The notes beneath the pieces are model-generated. The model saw nothing but the letters and a program-made list of their open reading frames with translations. It was not told the origin of the DNA and did not search any database. The translations under genes were made by a program, and so were the position numbers. A DNA stretch of 64,000 nt from JAWKXU01 sp020446465. GTDB taxonomy: Bacteria; Pseudomonadota; Alphaproteobacteria; Sphingomonadales; Sphingomonadaceae. The stretch is taken from NCBI GenBank assembly GCA_041396845.1, contig JAWKXU010000001.1:372001-436000 (forward strand), written 5' to 3'. This document shows, piece by piece, positions 26,937-35,920 of this stretch (its first letter is position 1; each line of letters begins with the position of its first letter).

Positions 26937-28196
26937 ATGAAAGGTGGGCGCGTGGTCAAAGTTGATATTGAACGGATCGAACGCGACATCATCGCGCTGT
27001 CCCGTTTTGGTTTCAACGAGGCGGACCGCGGTGTTTATCGCCAGGGCTTTTCTGAAGAAGACATGGCAGCGCGCCAGTGGCTGCGCGATCAGTTTGAATC
27101 GCTGGGCATGGCGCACCGGATGGATGGCGTCGGCAACGTCATTGGCCGGTTCGGCCCGGATGACATGCCCGCCGTGCTGATTGCCTCGCATCTCGATTCT
27201 GTGCCGGCGGGCGGCATGTTCGATGGCGTTCTGGGCGTGGTGGCAGGGCTTGAAGTCGTCCGCACCATGAAGGAAGCAGGTGTCACTCCTGATTTTCCGA
27301 TAGAAGTGATCGGGACGAGCGAGGAAGAAGGGCGTTTTGGCGGAATGCTGGGCGCGCAAGCGATGACCGGGCAATTGACTCGCGAATGGCTCGATACCGC
27401 AACCGACGAACATGGCTATGCCCTGAAAGATGCGATGGTTGCTGCCGGGTTCGATCCGCAAAAGGCCATGCATGCCTATCGCCGCCCAGAAGAAATCCGC
27501 GCCTTTCTGGAGGTGCATGTCGAGCAAGGCCCGGTGCTGGAGGCCGAGAAGACGACTATCGGTATTGTTGAAGGCATTTCAGGCGTTTTCAAATGGAACT
27601 GCCGTCTGATTGGCAAGGCGGGTCATGCTGGCACCGCGCCCATGAATATGCGGAGCGATGCGCTGATGGGCATGGCCGATTTCGCGCATGAGATCGGGCG
27701 CATCATTGACGAGGAAGGGACGGAAAAGAGCCGCATCACGATTGGCCATGTCGCCTGCAAGCCGGGTTTCCCACACACCGTGCCGGGGGAGGTCGATTTC
27801 ACCATTGTCGGGCGCGACCTGGACGAAGAAGTGATGAAGAACCTTGCCGAGGCGTGTGAGCGTGTGCTGTCGGCCATTGCCCGCCGGCACAAACTGCATT
27901 TTGAGTATCAGCAGATGAGCTGGCTGAAGCCTGCCTATTGCGATCCCGACCTTATCAACCTGATCGAACGCAATGTGAAGGATCTGGGCTATTCATACCG
28001 CCACATGCCGTCGGGCGCGGGGCATGATGTCCAGTTCTTCTGCAATCATACCAAAGCCGCCATGTTCTTCGTGCCGAGCATTGGCGGGATCAGTCATGCG
28101 CCCGATGAATGGACGCACTGGTCGGATTGTGAGCGCGGCACCCAGTTGCTTTATGAATGCGTGAAGGAACTCGCTTGCGAGAAGATCGTAGCATAG
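26937..28196 (+). CDS. M20-family amidohydrolase (N-carbamoyl-L-amino-acid hydrolase/allantoate amidohydrolase type)
   Basis: 419 residues of the hydantoinase/carbamoylase M20 branch. Likely dinuclear metal ligands are H85 (SHLDSVP), D96 (GGMFDGVLG), the SEEEG glutamates around 129-131, H194 (VHVEQGP) and H387 (GGISHAPDEW). The dimerisation insert lies between ~215 and 330. Such enzymes remove a carbamoyl or ureido group from N-carbamoyl amino acids or ureides in the cytosol. The start could also be GTG at 26955. It is followed by a small secreted protein gene and faces the AsnB/carbamoyltransferase operon. Confidence 0.88.
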   Translation: MKGGRVVKVDIERIERDIIALSRFGFNEADRGVYRQGFSEEDMAARQWLRDQFESLGMAHRMDGVGNVIGRFGPDDMPAVLIASHLDSVPAGGMFDGVLGVVAGLEVVRTMKEAGVTPDFPIEVIGTSEEEGRFGGMLGAQAMTGQLTREWLDTATDEHGYALKDAMVAAGFDPQKAMHAYRRPEEIRAFLEVHVEQGPVLEAEKTTIGIVEGISGVFKWNCRLIGKAGHAGTAPMNMRSDALMGMADFAHEIGRIIDEEGTEKSRITIGHVACKPGFPHTVPGEVDFTIVGRDLDEEVMKNLAEACERVLSAIARRHKLHFEYQQMSWLKPAYCDPDLINLIERNVKDLGYSYRHMPSGAGHDVQFFCNHTKAAMFFVPSIGGISHAPDEWTHWSDCERGTQLLYECVKELACEKIVA

Positions 28197-28231
28197 GGGA
28201 ATGAGCCTTTTCGCCTTGCAGGAGACCTGTG

Positions 28232-28609
28232 ATGAAATATCGTTTGCCCCTCAGTGCCACTGCACTTGCTGCACTCGCTCTTGTGCCGGTGGCGCCCATT
28301 ATCGCGCAGGAGTCTGCCGAAGCCACGCCCGTCGCATCGCAAGATGAACCAGCGGCGACGACTTCCGCTGTCGAGGCCGACATGACGCCGGAACAAGCGC
28401 GCGCCGCGCTGAATGCAGAACAGGCGAAACGCGCAGCAGAACAGGTCGCGCAAAATGAAGCCTCTGCCGCAGCAGAAGCGGAATACAAGGCAAAGATGGA
28501 AGCCTATGCTGCCCAGCACGCTGCTTATGAAAAAGCCGTAGCCGAGTGGAAAGCCAATGTTGCGGCCTGTCAGGCAGGCGATGTGAGCCGCTGCGCGCCC
28601 ACACAGTAA
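28232..28609 (+). CDS. Small secreted Ala/Glu-rich coiled-coil protein
   Basis: About 125 residues: a signal peptide (MKYRLPLSATALAALALVPV...IIAQE), then an Ala/Glu/Lys-rich helix (~55-110) with heptad character, and a C-terminal segment with two Cys (ACQAGDVSRC) that may form a disulfide. AGGAGA lies upstream; GTG at 28229 is an alternative start. It trails the M20 gene by 35 bp and ends convergent with asnB. No family recognised. Confidence 0.65.
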   Translation: MKYRLPLSATALAALALVPVAPIIAQESAEATPVASQDEPAATTSAVEADMTPEQARAALNAEQAKRAAEQVAQNEASAAAEAEYKAKMEAYAAQHAAYEKAVAEWKANVAACQAGDVSRCAPTQ

Positions 28610-28645
28610 GGCCGCCGTCGCTGGCTGCTCTGGCGGCATTTAGAA

Positions 28646-30586
28646 TCAGATCAGGTCCGCCATGGCGTGAAGCGCAATGGCGTGGTTGAGGATAATGTCC
28701 TTGCGCGTGTTCTTCGCATGGTCATCGCTCTTGCGGTAATCCTCGATCGACTGGCGCAGCTTGCCTTCATCGAAAATGCCCGTTTCGGCAATTTTTTCTG
28801 ATGAAAGCCACTTGTCGATCAGCTTGTTGATTTCGGCGGTCTTGGCTTCGTCCGTGTGCGCGGGCGGGGCCATGAAGGCGAACTTTTCACGCTTGTAGAG
28901 CACTTCGGGCAGGACATGCTTCATCGCTTCGCGCACGACCCATTTTTCGATCCCGTCGCGGATGCGCACATGGGGCGGAATACGCATGGCCAGTTCTGCA
29001 ACGTGATGGTCAAGAAAGGCCGGACGGCTTTCCAGACTGTTGGCCATGTCCACGCGATCACCACCCCAGTTCAGGATCTGGCCTTCCAGCATGGTCTTGA
29101 TCCATGAATACTGAACCTTGTCGAGCACGTGCCGCCCATCGAGCATCGACTTGTCGAGGCTGTAGGCGATGGCGGCCACCGGGTCATAATCACCCAGCCG
29201 CGCCTTGAAATCATCGGAAAGCAGCGGCTTCACCCGTTCATAGACCAGCATCCACGGCTGAATCCATGATGGCGTAAAGCCCATGACTTCTTCAAATGCG
29301 GGGTGGCTGATCTGTTCTTCGGCGAGAACGGAGCCGGAAAAGATCGCATTGCGCTTTTTCATCTCGTCCCCGGCGCCGGTTTCGGCATAGGCCGGATCAT
29401 GCAGGAACAGGTCTGCCTTGAACTGGGCATAGCCGCCGAACAGTTCGTCCGATCCTTCGCCCGTGATGACGACCTTGTAGCCGACATCGCGGACGTGGCG
29501 GCTCATCAACATCTTGGCGACGCCGAGCGTGTTGTAGAAAGTGCGTTCTGAATAGTAGATCGCATCTTCAAAGTTCTTGCCATACAAGTCCAGCGCCTGG
29601 ACTTTCAGGATGTCCTGATCAGCCCCTGCCTTTTCAGCCATTTCGGTGGCGATGTGGGCTTCGTCGTATCGGTCATCGTCGAAACTGATAGTGAAAGCCT
29701 TGACCGGCGATTGCTGGATGGCAGCGGCCATGCCGATGATGGAGCAACTGTCGATCCCGCCGGAAAGGTAACAGGCCACGGGCACGTCAGCCTCCAGCCG
29801 GAAGGTGATGCTTTCGACCAGTGCCTTACGCACGTTTTCGATATGCTCTTCATCGGGCAGGTCGTCATGCTGCCCGTCGAGCGGAAACTCGGCGTCCCAG
29901 TAACGCTTTTCTTCAAGGTCAAACCCGTCACCTTTCTTGGTCACGATCAGCATGTGACCGGGTTTCAGCGCGTGGATGCTCTTGAACAGGGTCATGCCCG
30001 GCACCATGACTTGCATCATCTGGTGAAGCTGGGCCTTGGGGCACATGTCCCGCGGCACGGCAGGATGGGCGAGCATGGCTTTCATCTCGCTGCCCCAGAA
30101 AAAGCCATCGTCGCCAAGGTGATAGAACAGGGGGCGAATGCCGAAACGGTCCCGCACCAGGATCAACTGTTCTTTCGCCCGGTCAAAAATTGCAAAGGCA
30201 AATTCGCCGCGCAAGTGCTCCATGAAGTCCAGCCCGTGCTTGCGATAGAGCTTGAGCGCGATTTCGCTGTCGGACTTCGTGTTGAACTCGAACCCGTCTG
30301 TGCGCAGGATTCCGCGCAGCCGCTTGTAATCGTAAAACTCGCCATTGACGGTCATCGAAAGATCGCCCGTCCCGTCGCTGTCGCGTCCGTGGATCGGCTG
30401 GTCGCCCGCATCAAGCCCGATGATCGAAAGGCGGGTGTGGATCATGGCAAGGCCGCGATCCGCATCGTAATGGAATCCGCGTCCGTCAGGGCCGCGATGG
30501 TAAAGCGTATCGGCCATCGCTTCTGCATGGGCCGGCGTTGCGTTTTCAGGAGAGTTGGGGCTCCACAGCCCGGCGATACCGCACAT
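28646..30586 (-). CDS. asnB: Asparagine synthetase B (glutamine-hydrolysing)
   Basis: 646 residues. The class II glutamine amidotransferase domain starts with catalytic Cys2 (MCGIAGLW) and contains HTRLSIIG and NGEFYDY. The synthetase domain has the ATP pyrophosphatase loop SGGIDS (275-280) and GEGSDELFGGY. Length and motifs fit AsnB, which makes Asn from Asp, Gln and ATP in the cytosol. It is the last gene of a reverse-strand unit after a carbamoyltransferase-like gene (69-bp gap), so a specialised acceptor cannot be excluded. Confidence 0.9.
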   Translation of the reverse strand: MCGIAGLWSPNSPENATPAHAEAMADTLYHRGPDGRGFHYDADRGLAMIHTRLSIIGLDAGDQPIHGRDSDGTGDLSMTVNGEFYDYKRLRGILRTDGFEFNTKSDSEIALKLYRKHGLDFMEHLRGEFAFAIFDRAKEQLILVRDRFGIRPLFYHLGDDGFFWGSEMKAMLAHPAVPRDMCPKAQLHQMMQVMVPGMTLFKSIHALKPGHMLIVTKKGDGFDLEEKRYWDAEFPLDGQHDDLPDEEHIENVRKALVESITFRLEADVPVACYLSGGIDSCSIIGMAAAIQQSPVKAFTISFDDDRYDEAHIATEMAEKAGADQDILKVQALDLYGKNFEDAIYYSERTFYNTLGVAKMLMSRHVRDVGYKVVITGEGSDELFGGYAQFKADLFLHDPAYAETGAGDEMKKRNAIFSGSVLAEEQISHPAFEEVMGFTPSWIQPWMLVYERVKPLLSDDFKARLGDYDPVAAIAYSLDKSMLDGRHVLDKVQYSWIKTMLEGQILNWGGDRVDMANSLESRPAFLDHHVAELAMRIPPHVRIRDGIEKWVVREAMKHVLPEVLYKREKFAFMAPPAHTDEAKTAEINKLIDKWLSSEKIAETGIFDEGKLRQSIEDYRKSDDHAKNTRKDIILNHAIALHAMADLI

Positions 30587-30655
30587 TAGCGAATTGTCCT
30601 TGCACAGAATGAATGGGAAAAACGGGATGAGGGCGAAGCGATCGGGAAGCGGGCA

Positions 30656-31747
30656 TCAGGCGAGATAAGTGGTCGGGACCACGTCCCTGATCCGCCCGAA
30701 AATTGACAGCAGCAGTGCTTGCCGCACCCAGACTGCCCCGTCCGCCTGATTGAAATAGAGGTTGTGCTGCGTTTCATCGAGGCTGGTGCAAAGCTCACCG
30801 CCGCGCGCCAGCGGGTGCAGGATGACGGTATCGGGTTTCAGTTTGCTGTCTCTGTCGAGCATGAACTCCTCCCCGAAAAAGCGGTAGCCATCCCCCAGAA
30901 AGGCAATCGCATTCATGTAGATGACATCGAGATATTCGAGGCTCTGTTTGAGGTTCTGCGAAAAATCGATGCCGATCGGGCTGGCATTGGTCAGTTCGCG
31001 GATTTCATCGCCTAGCGGGTCCGCCATTTCGGAAAAGATGGTGATATGGTTGATGTTCTGCGGGAATAGCAGCGCGAGCGTAAGGAAGCTCTTTACCGTG
31101 CGCATGTTGCCCGGTGTGCCGATAATGCCGATGTTGAGCCGGAACTCGTCAGGGATTGTGCCAAAGGCGATTTCCGGGCGCCATTTCAGCAGGGCATACC
31201 AGTCCGCCAGCGCCTGTGTCGGGTGTTCGTCTGACCCGTTGCCGCCATTCAGCAGCGGGATGCGCAAGTATTCGGTCAGTTCCTGAACCGCGCTTTGTTC
31301 GGTATGGCGCACAACGACCACATCGGCATAGGAATTGAACATTTGCCCGATGTCGCGCAGCGATTCACCTTTGGCGACCCCGGTGGTCTTGGCATCGGCA
31401 ACGCTGATGGTCTTGCCCCCGACGCGCAGCATCGCGCTTTCAAAGGAAAGCCGGGTGCGGGTGCTGGGTTCAAAAAAGGCTGCCGCCAGAATCTTGTCTT
31501 CCAGTGCGTGCGCGGCCGGGAACTTTCCAAGCTGGAGATAGGCTGCCAGCTTGGCCAGTTCGACCAGCAAATCCCTGTCAAACAGCGTTGCGGACAGAAC
31601 CGACGTATCGTGGAGACGGTCAAGCACATCCAGCCGCAATTTTGGCGACTGGTCGAGGAACGCCTGCGGATTGGGACGGTTGCCGATCACACCTTCGCGA
31701 CGATCAGGGTCGGCCTTGTGGTCAACCTGGCTTGCAGAAAGGATCAC
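30656..31747 (-). CDS. Aspartate-carbamoyltransferase-like enzyme with altered substrate motif
   Basis: 363 residues from the GTG at 31747, which overlaps the TGA of the upstream 33-aa frame (GTGA) and has GGGGAAG before it. The carbamoyl-phosphate site is intact: STRTR (95-99), K126 in TGVAKGES, HPTQ (175-178), R216 and HPLAR (311-315). In PyrB the aspartate site includes a YMTRxQxER stretch; here the equivalent is YMNAIAFLGDGY (277-288), so the Arg/Gln pair is missing. It probably uses a different amine acceptor. This looks like a paralogue rather than the pyrimidine enzyme, and no pyrC or pyrI lies nearby. Confidence 0.8.
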   Translation of the reverse strand: MILSASQVDHKADPDRREGVIGNRPNPQAFLDQSPKLRLDVLDRLHDTSVLSATLFDRDLLVELAKLAAYLQLGKFPAAHALEDKILAAAFFEPSTRTRLSFESAMLRVGGKTISVADAKTTGVAKGESLRDIGQMFNSYADVVVVRHTEQSAVQELTEYLRIPLLNGGNGSDEHPTQALADWYALLKWRPEIAFGTIPDEFRLNIGIIGTPGNMRTVKSFLTLALLFPQNINHITIFSEMADPLGDEIRELTNASPIGIDFSQNLKQSLEYLDVIYMNAIAFLGDGYRFFGEEFMLDRDSKLKPDTVILHPLARGGELCTSLDETQHNLYFNQADGAVWVRQALLLSIFGRIRDVVPTTYLA

Positions 31748-31845
31748 CAGGCTTCCCCGCGCATGATGTCCCGCACAAGGATTGAACCTAGCGCGATGGC
31801 GGAAATCGCGCACCAGATCAGCGCGCCATAAACAAGGATGGTCAT
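31744..31845 (-). CDS. 33-residue membrane peptide between symporter and carbamoyltransferase genes
   Basis: The frame MTILVYGALIWCAISAIALG... has one strong transmembrane helix (residues ~3-24) and a short charged tail (VRDIMRGEAW). It begins 17 bp after the symporter stop, and its TGA overlaps the GTG of the carbamoyltransferase gene, so its position is operonic and coupled. Small accessory peptides are known beside sodium:solute symporters. There is no strong Shine-Dalgarno site, which lowers confidence. Confidence 0.55.
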   Translation of the reverse strand: MTILVYGALIWCAISAIALGSILVRDIMRGEAW

Positions 31846-31862
31846 GAAAGGGGCGGAAAAGG

Positions 31863-33290
31863 TCATGCGCTCTCTTTCAGGTTTGCCCAGTCATACCGGG
31901 ACTTGGAGAAACTGGCGCAAGCAAGCACCCAGATCATCGAAACGGCTGTCGCAATAAGGGTCGCCACATACCATCCGATCGCGAAATAGCAGGCGAGTCC
32001 GACGCCTGCACCGATCAGCATCCCCCCGACCGCCCCGGCGCTGTTTGCGCGGCGCCAGTACAGGCCAGTGACGATCGGCCATATCATTGCCCCCACCAGC
32101 GGCCCGGCGAAGAAAAGCACTGTCGCCAGAGTGCCGATGCGGGGAAGGCAGACCGCCCAGGTAAGTACACCCAAACCAAGTGTGACATATTGCGCCACCG
32201 TTTTCAAATTATGCTGCGATGCAGCAGGGCGGATCATGCGTCGGTAAATGTCTTCGGTGACAAGGTCTGACGTGGCCGCCAGCAGGCTGTCTATGCTGGA
32301 GGCGAGCGAGCAGAACACGATGACAAAGATGGCGATGGCGCCCGCTTCGCCCAGCACTTCTGAAATGACCAGCGGGCCGACCATGTCCGATGCCGGGATC
32401 GGCACATCGAGCGCGCCCGATGCCAGCGCAATGAACCCGGCGGCAATCGGCACAGGAAACCAGATCAGCCCGCCCAGCGCAAAAGCCTTGGGGCCAACGC
32501 CTTTCCTGAAGGCAAAGGCGCGGCTCCACCACACGTTGTTGTGAAACACTTCGCCAAGGCCAAACAGCATGTTGTTGAAAATGGCCATGATCGCGGCGGG
32601 GAACAGAACGTCCAGCAGGGCGGGGCGCTCAGCCGAAAGGTTGCCGTGGATTTCCTCCATCGAAACGTGGCTGAGCACGGCAAAGCCGACAATGACGATG
32701 CCCACGATGATAATCAGGCTCTGGATGAAGTCCGTCCCGATCACTGCGGCCAGCCCGCCGCGCATGGTATAAAGAACGCAGACGCCCAGAATGACGCTCA
32801 TGCCCCAGCCATAAGGAATGCCGGACAGCGCATTAAGCAGGATACCACCCGCCATCGCCATCGAAACCAGCCATGTCAGCGAATAGAATAGCGTGAATAC
32901 GAGGAAGATCGCCCAACTGACCCGACCATAACGCAGACGGAAGAAATCGCCGCTGGTATAGCCTTCGGGCATCAGCTTGCGGATGCGCGCGGCCATCGGG
33001 GCAAAGAGGATAAGGCCAAACGCCGCCGTGGAGTAGGCCAGCATCCCCCATACGCCCAGTTGCAGGGCAAATTGCGGGGCCAGCATCGTCGTGTTGGAGG
33101 TAATCCACGTCGCCGCTGCCGTGGCGCTGCCAAGGGCAAGGCCGATATTGCGCCCGGCAAGGGCATGGTCTTCAAAGTTCTTGTTGCGCCGCCCCCAGTA
33201 AAAGCCGAGCGCGATCCACAGTACGCTGAACGCGGCCAGCAATGCCCAGCCGACAGTGGGCGGTAGAATGGCGCTTGATTCATGCATCAT
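31863..33290 (-). CDS. Sodium:solute symporter (SSS family)
   Basis: About 475 residues with 12-13 predicted membrane segments and the SSS features GRNIGLALGSATAAATWI in the first core helix, and FCSLASSIDSLLAATSDLVTEDIY in the conserved C-terminal core with the sodium-site SSxDS. I use ATG 33290 (MMHESSAILPP), which overlaps the end of the upstream gene by 11 bp. It probably imports a small organic solute with Na+; urea/ureide or amino-acid-like substrates fit the context, but this is inference. Confidence 0.87.
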   Translation of the reverse strand: MMHESSAILPPTVGWALLAAFSVLWIALGFYWGRRNKNFEDHALAGRNIGLALGSATAAATWITSNTTMLAPQFALQLGVWGMLAYSTAAFGLILFAPMAARIRKLMPEGYTSGDFFRLRYGRVSWAIFLVFTLFYSLTWLVSMAMAGGILLNALSGIPYGWGMSVILGVCVLYTMRGGLAAVIGTDFIQSLIIIVGIVIVGFAVLSHVSMEEIHGNLSAERPALLDVLFPAAIMAIFNNMLFGLGEVFHNNVWWSRAFAFRKGVGPKAFALGGLIWFPVPIAAGFIALASGALDVPIPASDMVGPLVISEVLGEAGAIAIFVIVFCSLASSIDSLLAATSDLVTEDIYRRMIRPAASQHNLKTVAQYVTLGLGVLTWAVCLPRIGTLATVLFFAGPLVGAMIWPIVTGLYWRRANSAGAVGGMLIGAGVGLACYFAIGWYVATLIATAVSMIWVLACASFSKSRYDWANLKESA

Positions 33291-33732
33291 CGTGGGCAGC
33301 CCCCTTGGCGATGACAGCGACAACACCTAGAAAAACGATGGCCCCCAGTAGCGCCAGCAACAGCGCACGGGTTGTGGACTGGTGAGCGACGGTAAGGCGA
33401 AAAGGTGCGGATTGCGCGCCTGTCGCATCGCGCAGCCGCAAGGCATAGTCCCCATCGGCAAGGCCGGACAGGAAATAGGCCGTGTTCTTGCCTGTATAGA
33501 GCGGGCGAAAGGGACCGGGTTGGCCGCTTCGATGCGGCCAGGGCGCGATTTCCAGCGTGACCGTCTCGCTGCCTTCCCAGCTTGCCAGCACATAGCCCGC
33601 ATCGGTGCTTTCCGGCATATCAGCACTGAAGGCAGGGGTAGCATGGAGAGGCGCAGGACTGGCAAGCATGACCAGCGCCAGCAACAGGGCAAAACCTGCA
33701 CAGAAACAGTTCCAGGCCGAGCGTAATGGCAT
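33280..33732 (-). CDS. Membrane-anchored periplasmic protein with Fn3-like domain
   Basis: I use ATG 33732 because it opens a signal peptide (MPLRSAWNCFCAGFALLLAL...HATPA); the frame continues to 33864 but that part looks non-coding. A single beta-sandwich of fibronectin-III type follows (~35-120: YVLASWEGSETVTLEI ... YALRLRDATG), then a C-terminal transmembrane helix and a short charged tail. It is the first gene of the symporter operon and could be a substrate-capturing or stabilising partner. Confidence 0.65.
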   Translation of the reverse strand: MPLRSAWNCFCAGFALLLALVMLASPAPLHATPAFSADMPESTDAGYVLASWEGSETVTLEIAPWPHRSGQPGPFRPLYTGKNTAYFLSGLADGDYALRLRDATGAQSAPFRLTVAHQSTTRALLLALLGAIVFLGVVAVIAKGAAHDDA

Positions 33733-34055
33733 CGGCAAGGGTAAGTGCTTGCGATCAGATGGCAGGGCAGGGGGCGAGGCCGGCTGTGCCGGTCGCAAAA
33801 CGGCTAATTCCAATTCAAAGATGCCGCTGTCCCCCGGTGACCTTTCAATAAAAAACGGCGCCATACTGGCCTGAAGCGGGGGGTGTTAACAGACCCGAAC
33901 CGCGATGGCCACCGCAGGCGCCATCTTTCCTGGTGCTTTTGGGATAACCCTAATCAATGGTGGCACTTTTACCTGTTGGCATTAACAAGGATGAAGAACG
34001 CACAGGCTATGGAGAAGCCGTTCCATTTGCGAAGCGAGGATACTGACCGAGCGAT

Positions 34056-35117
34056 ATGACAACGATAGTTCCCGTTATCCTGTGTGGGGGCAGCGGCACC
34101 CGGCTTTGGCCGCGCAGCCGCACAAGCCATCCCAAATCGTTCCTGTCTCTGGTGGGGGATGAAACGCTGTTCGCCCAGACGCTGACGCGGTGCGGTGATC
34201 GCACCCGCTTTGCCGACCCGGTGATCGTAACGGGCAAGGCACACCTTGGTCATGTGGAAGAGACATTGGCACGGCTGGGGCTGGCGGCACGGATTGTCGT
34301 TGAACCCGAAGCAAAGAATACTGCCGCAGCCATTGCGCTTGCCGCGCAGACACTTCCCGACAATGCAATCATGCTCGTATGCCCCAGCGATCACCATATC
34401 GCTGATGGTGGCGCCTTTGGCGAAGCGGCAAGTGCTGCGGCCGATCTGGCCACGCAGGGCTGGCTCGTGGCATTCGGGATTGCGCCCACCGCGCCTGAAA
34501 CAGGCTTCGGTTATATCCGGCAGGGTGCGGAGCAGGGGGCAGGATACCGGATTGCGCGATTTGTTGAAAAACCGGACCTCGAAACTGCAAAGGGCTTTCT
34601 GGAAGCAGGCGGCTATAGCTGGAACGGGGGTATTTTCATGTTCCGCGCCGATGCCTTTCTGGCCGAACTGGAAAAGTTCCGCCCCGCGCTGGCACTGGCC
34701 GCGGCGGAGGCTGTTCGCACCGGGGCCGATGACGGCACATGCTTTCACCCCGGCGCGGCACCCTTTTCCGCTATCGAGAGTGAATCGGTCGATTATGCAG
34801 TGATGGAGCAGACTGAACGTGCGGCCATGGTGCCAGTGCGAATGGGCTGGTCGGACATTGGCAACTGGGTGGCGCTGCGTGAGGCCCGCGCGGGCGAAGC
34901 GGACGCTGATGGCAATGTGGTGCGCGGGCGTGCTGACCTTGTCGATTGCAGCAACGTCATGGTGGATAGCGACGGGCCGCGCGTGTCGGTAATCGGGCTG
35001 GATAACGTGATCGTGGTCGTCGATGGCGATGAAGTGTTGGTGACAAGCGCGGATGGCGCGCAAAAGGTCGGAAAATTGCCGGGCGCAGCCAACCAGCAGG
35101 AGGACAAGGCCGGGTGA
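34056..35117 (+). CDS. manC: Mannose-1-phosphate guanylyltransferase
   Basis: 353 residues of the nucleotidyltransferase fold with the signature LCGGSGTRLWPRSR (9-22), PSDHHI (~110) and FVEKPD (~169-174). It lacks the C-terminal isomerase domain found in bifunctional ~480-residue enzymes, and a separate isomerase gene follows with a 4-bp overlap. It makes GDP-mannose from Man-1-P and GTP for EPS, LPS or glycolipids. It is probably cytosolic. Confidence 0.92.
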   Translation: MTTIVPVILCGGSGTRLWPRSRTSHPKSFLSLVGDETLFAQTLTRCGDRTRFADPVIVTGKAHLGHVEETLARLGLAARIVVEPEAKNTAAAIALAAQTLPDNAIMLVCPSDHHIADGGAFGEAASAAADLATQGWLVAFGIAPTAPETGFGYIRQGAEQGAGYRIARFVEKPDLETAKGFLEAGGYSWNGGIFMFRADAFLAELEKFRPALALAAAEAVRTGADDGTCFHPGAAPFSAIESESVDYAVMEQTERAAMVPVRMGWSDIGNWVALREARAGEADADGNVVRGRADLVDCSNVMVDSDGPRVSVIGLDNVIVVVDGDEVLVTSADGAQKVGKLPGAANQQEDKAG

Positions 35118-35920
35118 GCGCGGCTCTGCCGACACAGATGGTTGAAAAGCCGTGGGGCATGGATCGCCTGCCCGCCCCCTTCGTGGCTCCGGCGGGCACG
35201 CGCATCGGAGAGGTATGGTTCGCGTCGCCGGTCGAAATGCCGGGCCTGCTGGTGAAATACATCTTTGCCGGGGAGCGGCTTTCCGTGCAGGTTCATCCGT
35301 CCGATGCCGATACGCAGGCGGCGGGCCTTGGCCGGCAAGGCAAGGCGGAATGCTGGCTGATTGTCGACGCCGAACCGGGCGCGCAAATCGGCGTGGGGTT
35401 CACAGGCAACTACAGCACGGCTGACATAAGGCAGGCTGCACTGGATGGCTCGATCGAACAGATGCTCGCCTGGCATTGGGTCAAGGCGGGGGATTTCTTT
35501 TATATCCCGGCGGGAACCGTCCATGCCATTGGCGGCGGGGTTTCGCTGGTTGAGGTGCAGCAGGCCAGCGACATCACCTACCGCCTCTATGATTATGGCC
35601 GCGCGCGAGAACTGCATCTGGATCGGGCGTTGGGCGTGCTGGACCGGGGGCCGCACGATCCGACATTGCGGCGGAAGACAGGGGCAGGGGAAAGCGCCTG
35701 TCTGGTGGACGGTCCGCACTTCCGGCTGGATAGCGTATCAGGCCTGCCAGCAAGCGATGTCGCAGCCCGCTATAAAGGGCCGCTGCTGGTGATCCCGCGG
35801 GCGGGCAGAGTCTCTATTGATGGCGATCAGATTGCCGTTGGCCAATGTGGGCTGGCAGCGGATATGGCGCAGATCGCCTTTGACCCGGCAGGCGCGTGCC
35901 TTATTGCACAGACGGTATAA
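35114..35920 (+). CDS. manA: Class I mannose-6-phosphate isomerase
   Basis: 268-residue zinc cupin. Metal-site motifs are QVHPSD, KAECW and VHAIGGGVSLVEVQQ. The GTG start forms the sequence GTGA with the manC stop, implying coupling. The protein is short compared with ~390-residue E. coli ManA, but matches the short bacterial class I type. It links fructose-6-P to mannose-6-P to feed manC. The 3' end overlaps the convergent PAP2 gene by 20 bp. Confidence 0.9.
   Translation: MSAALPTQMVEKPWGMDRLPAPFVAPAGTRIGEVWFASPVEMPGLLVKYIFAGERLSVQVHPSDADTQAAGLGRQGKAECWLIVDAEPGAQIGVGFTGNYSTADIRQAALDGSIEQMLAWHWVKAGDFFYIPAGTVHAIGGGVSLVEVQQASDITYRLYDYGRARELHLDRALGVLDRGPHDPTLRRKTGAGESACLVDGPHFRLDSVSGLPASDVAARYKGPLLVIPRAGRVSIDGDQIAVGQCGLAADMAQIAFDPAGACLIAQTV

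Noticed and set aside
33969..35135. 388-aa reverse frame opposite manC
   Set aside because: Antisense of manC, composition typical of a shadow frame.
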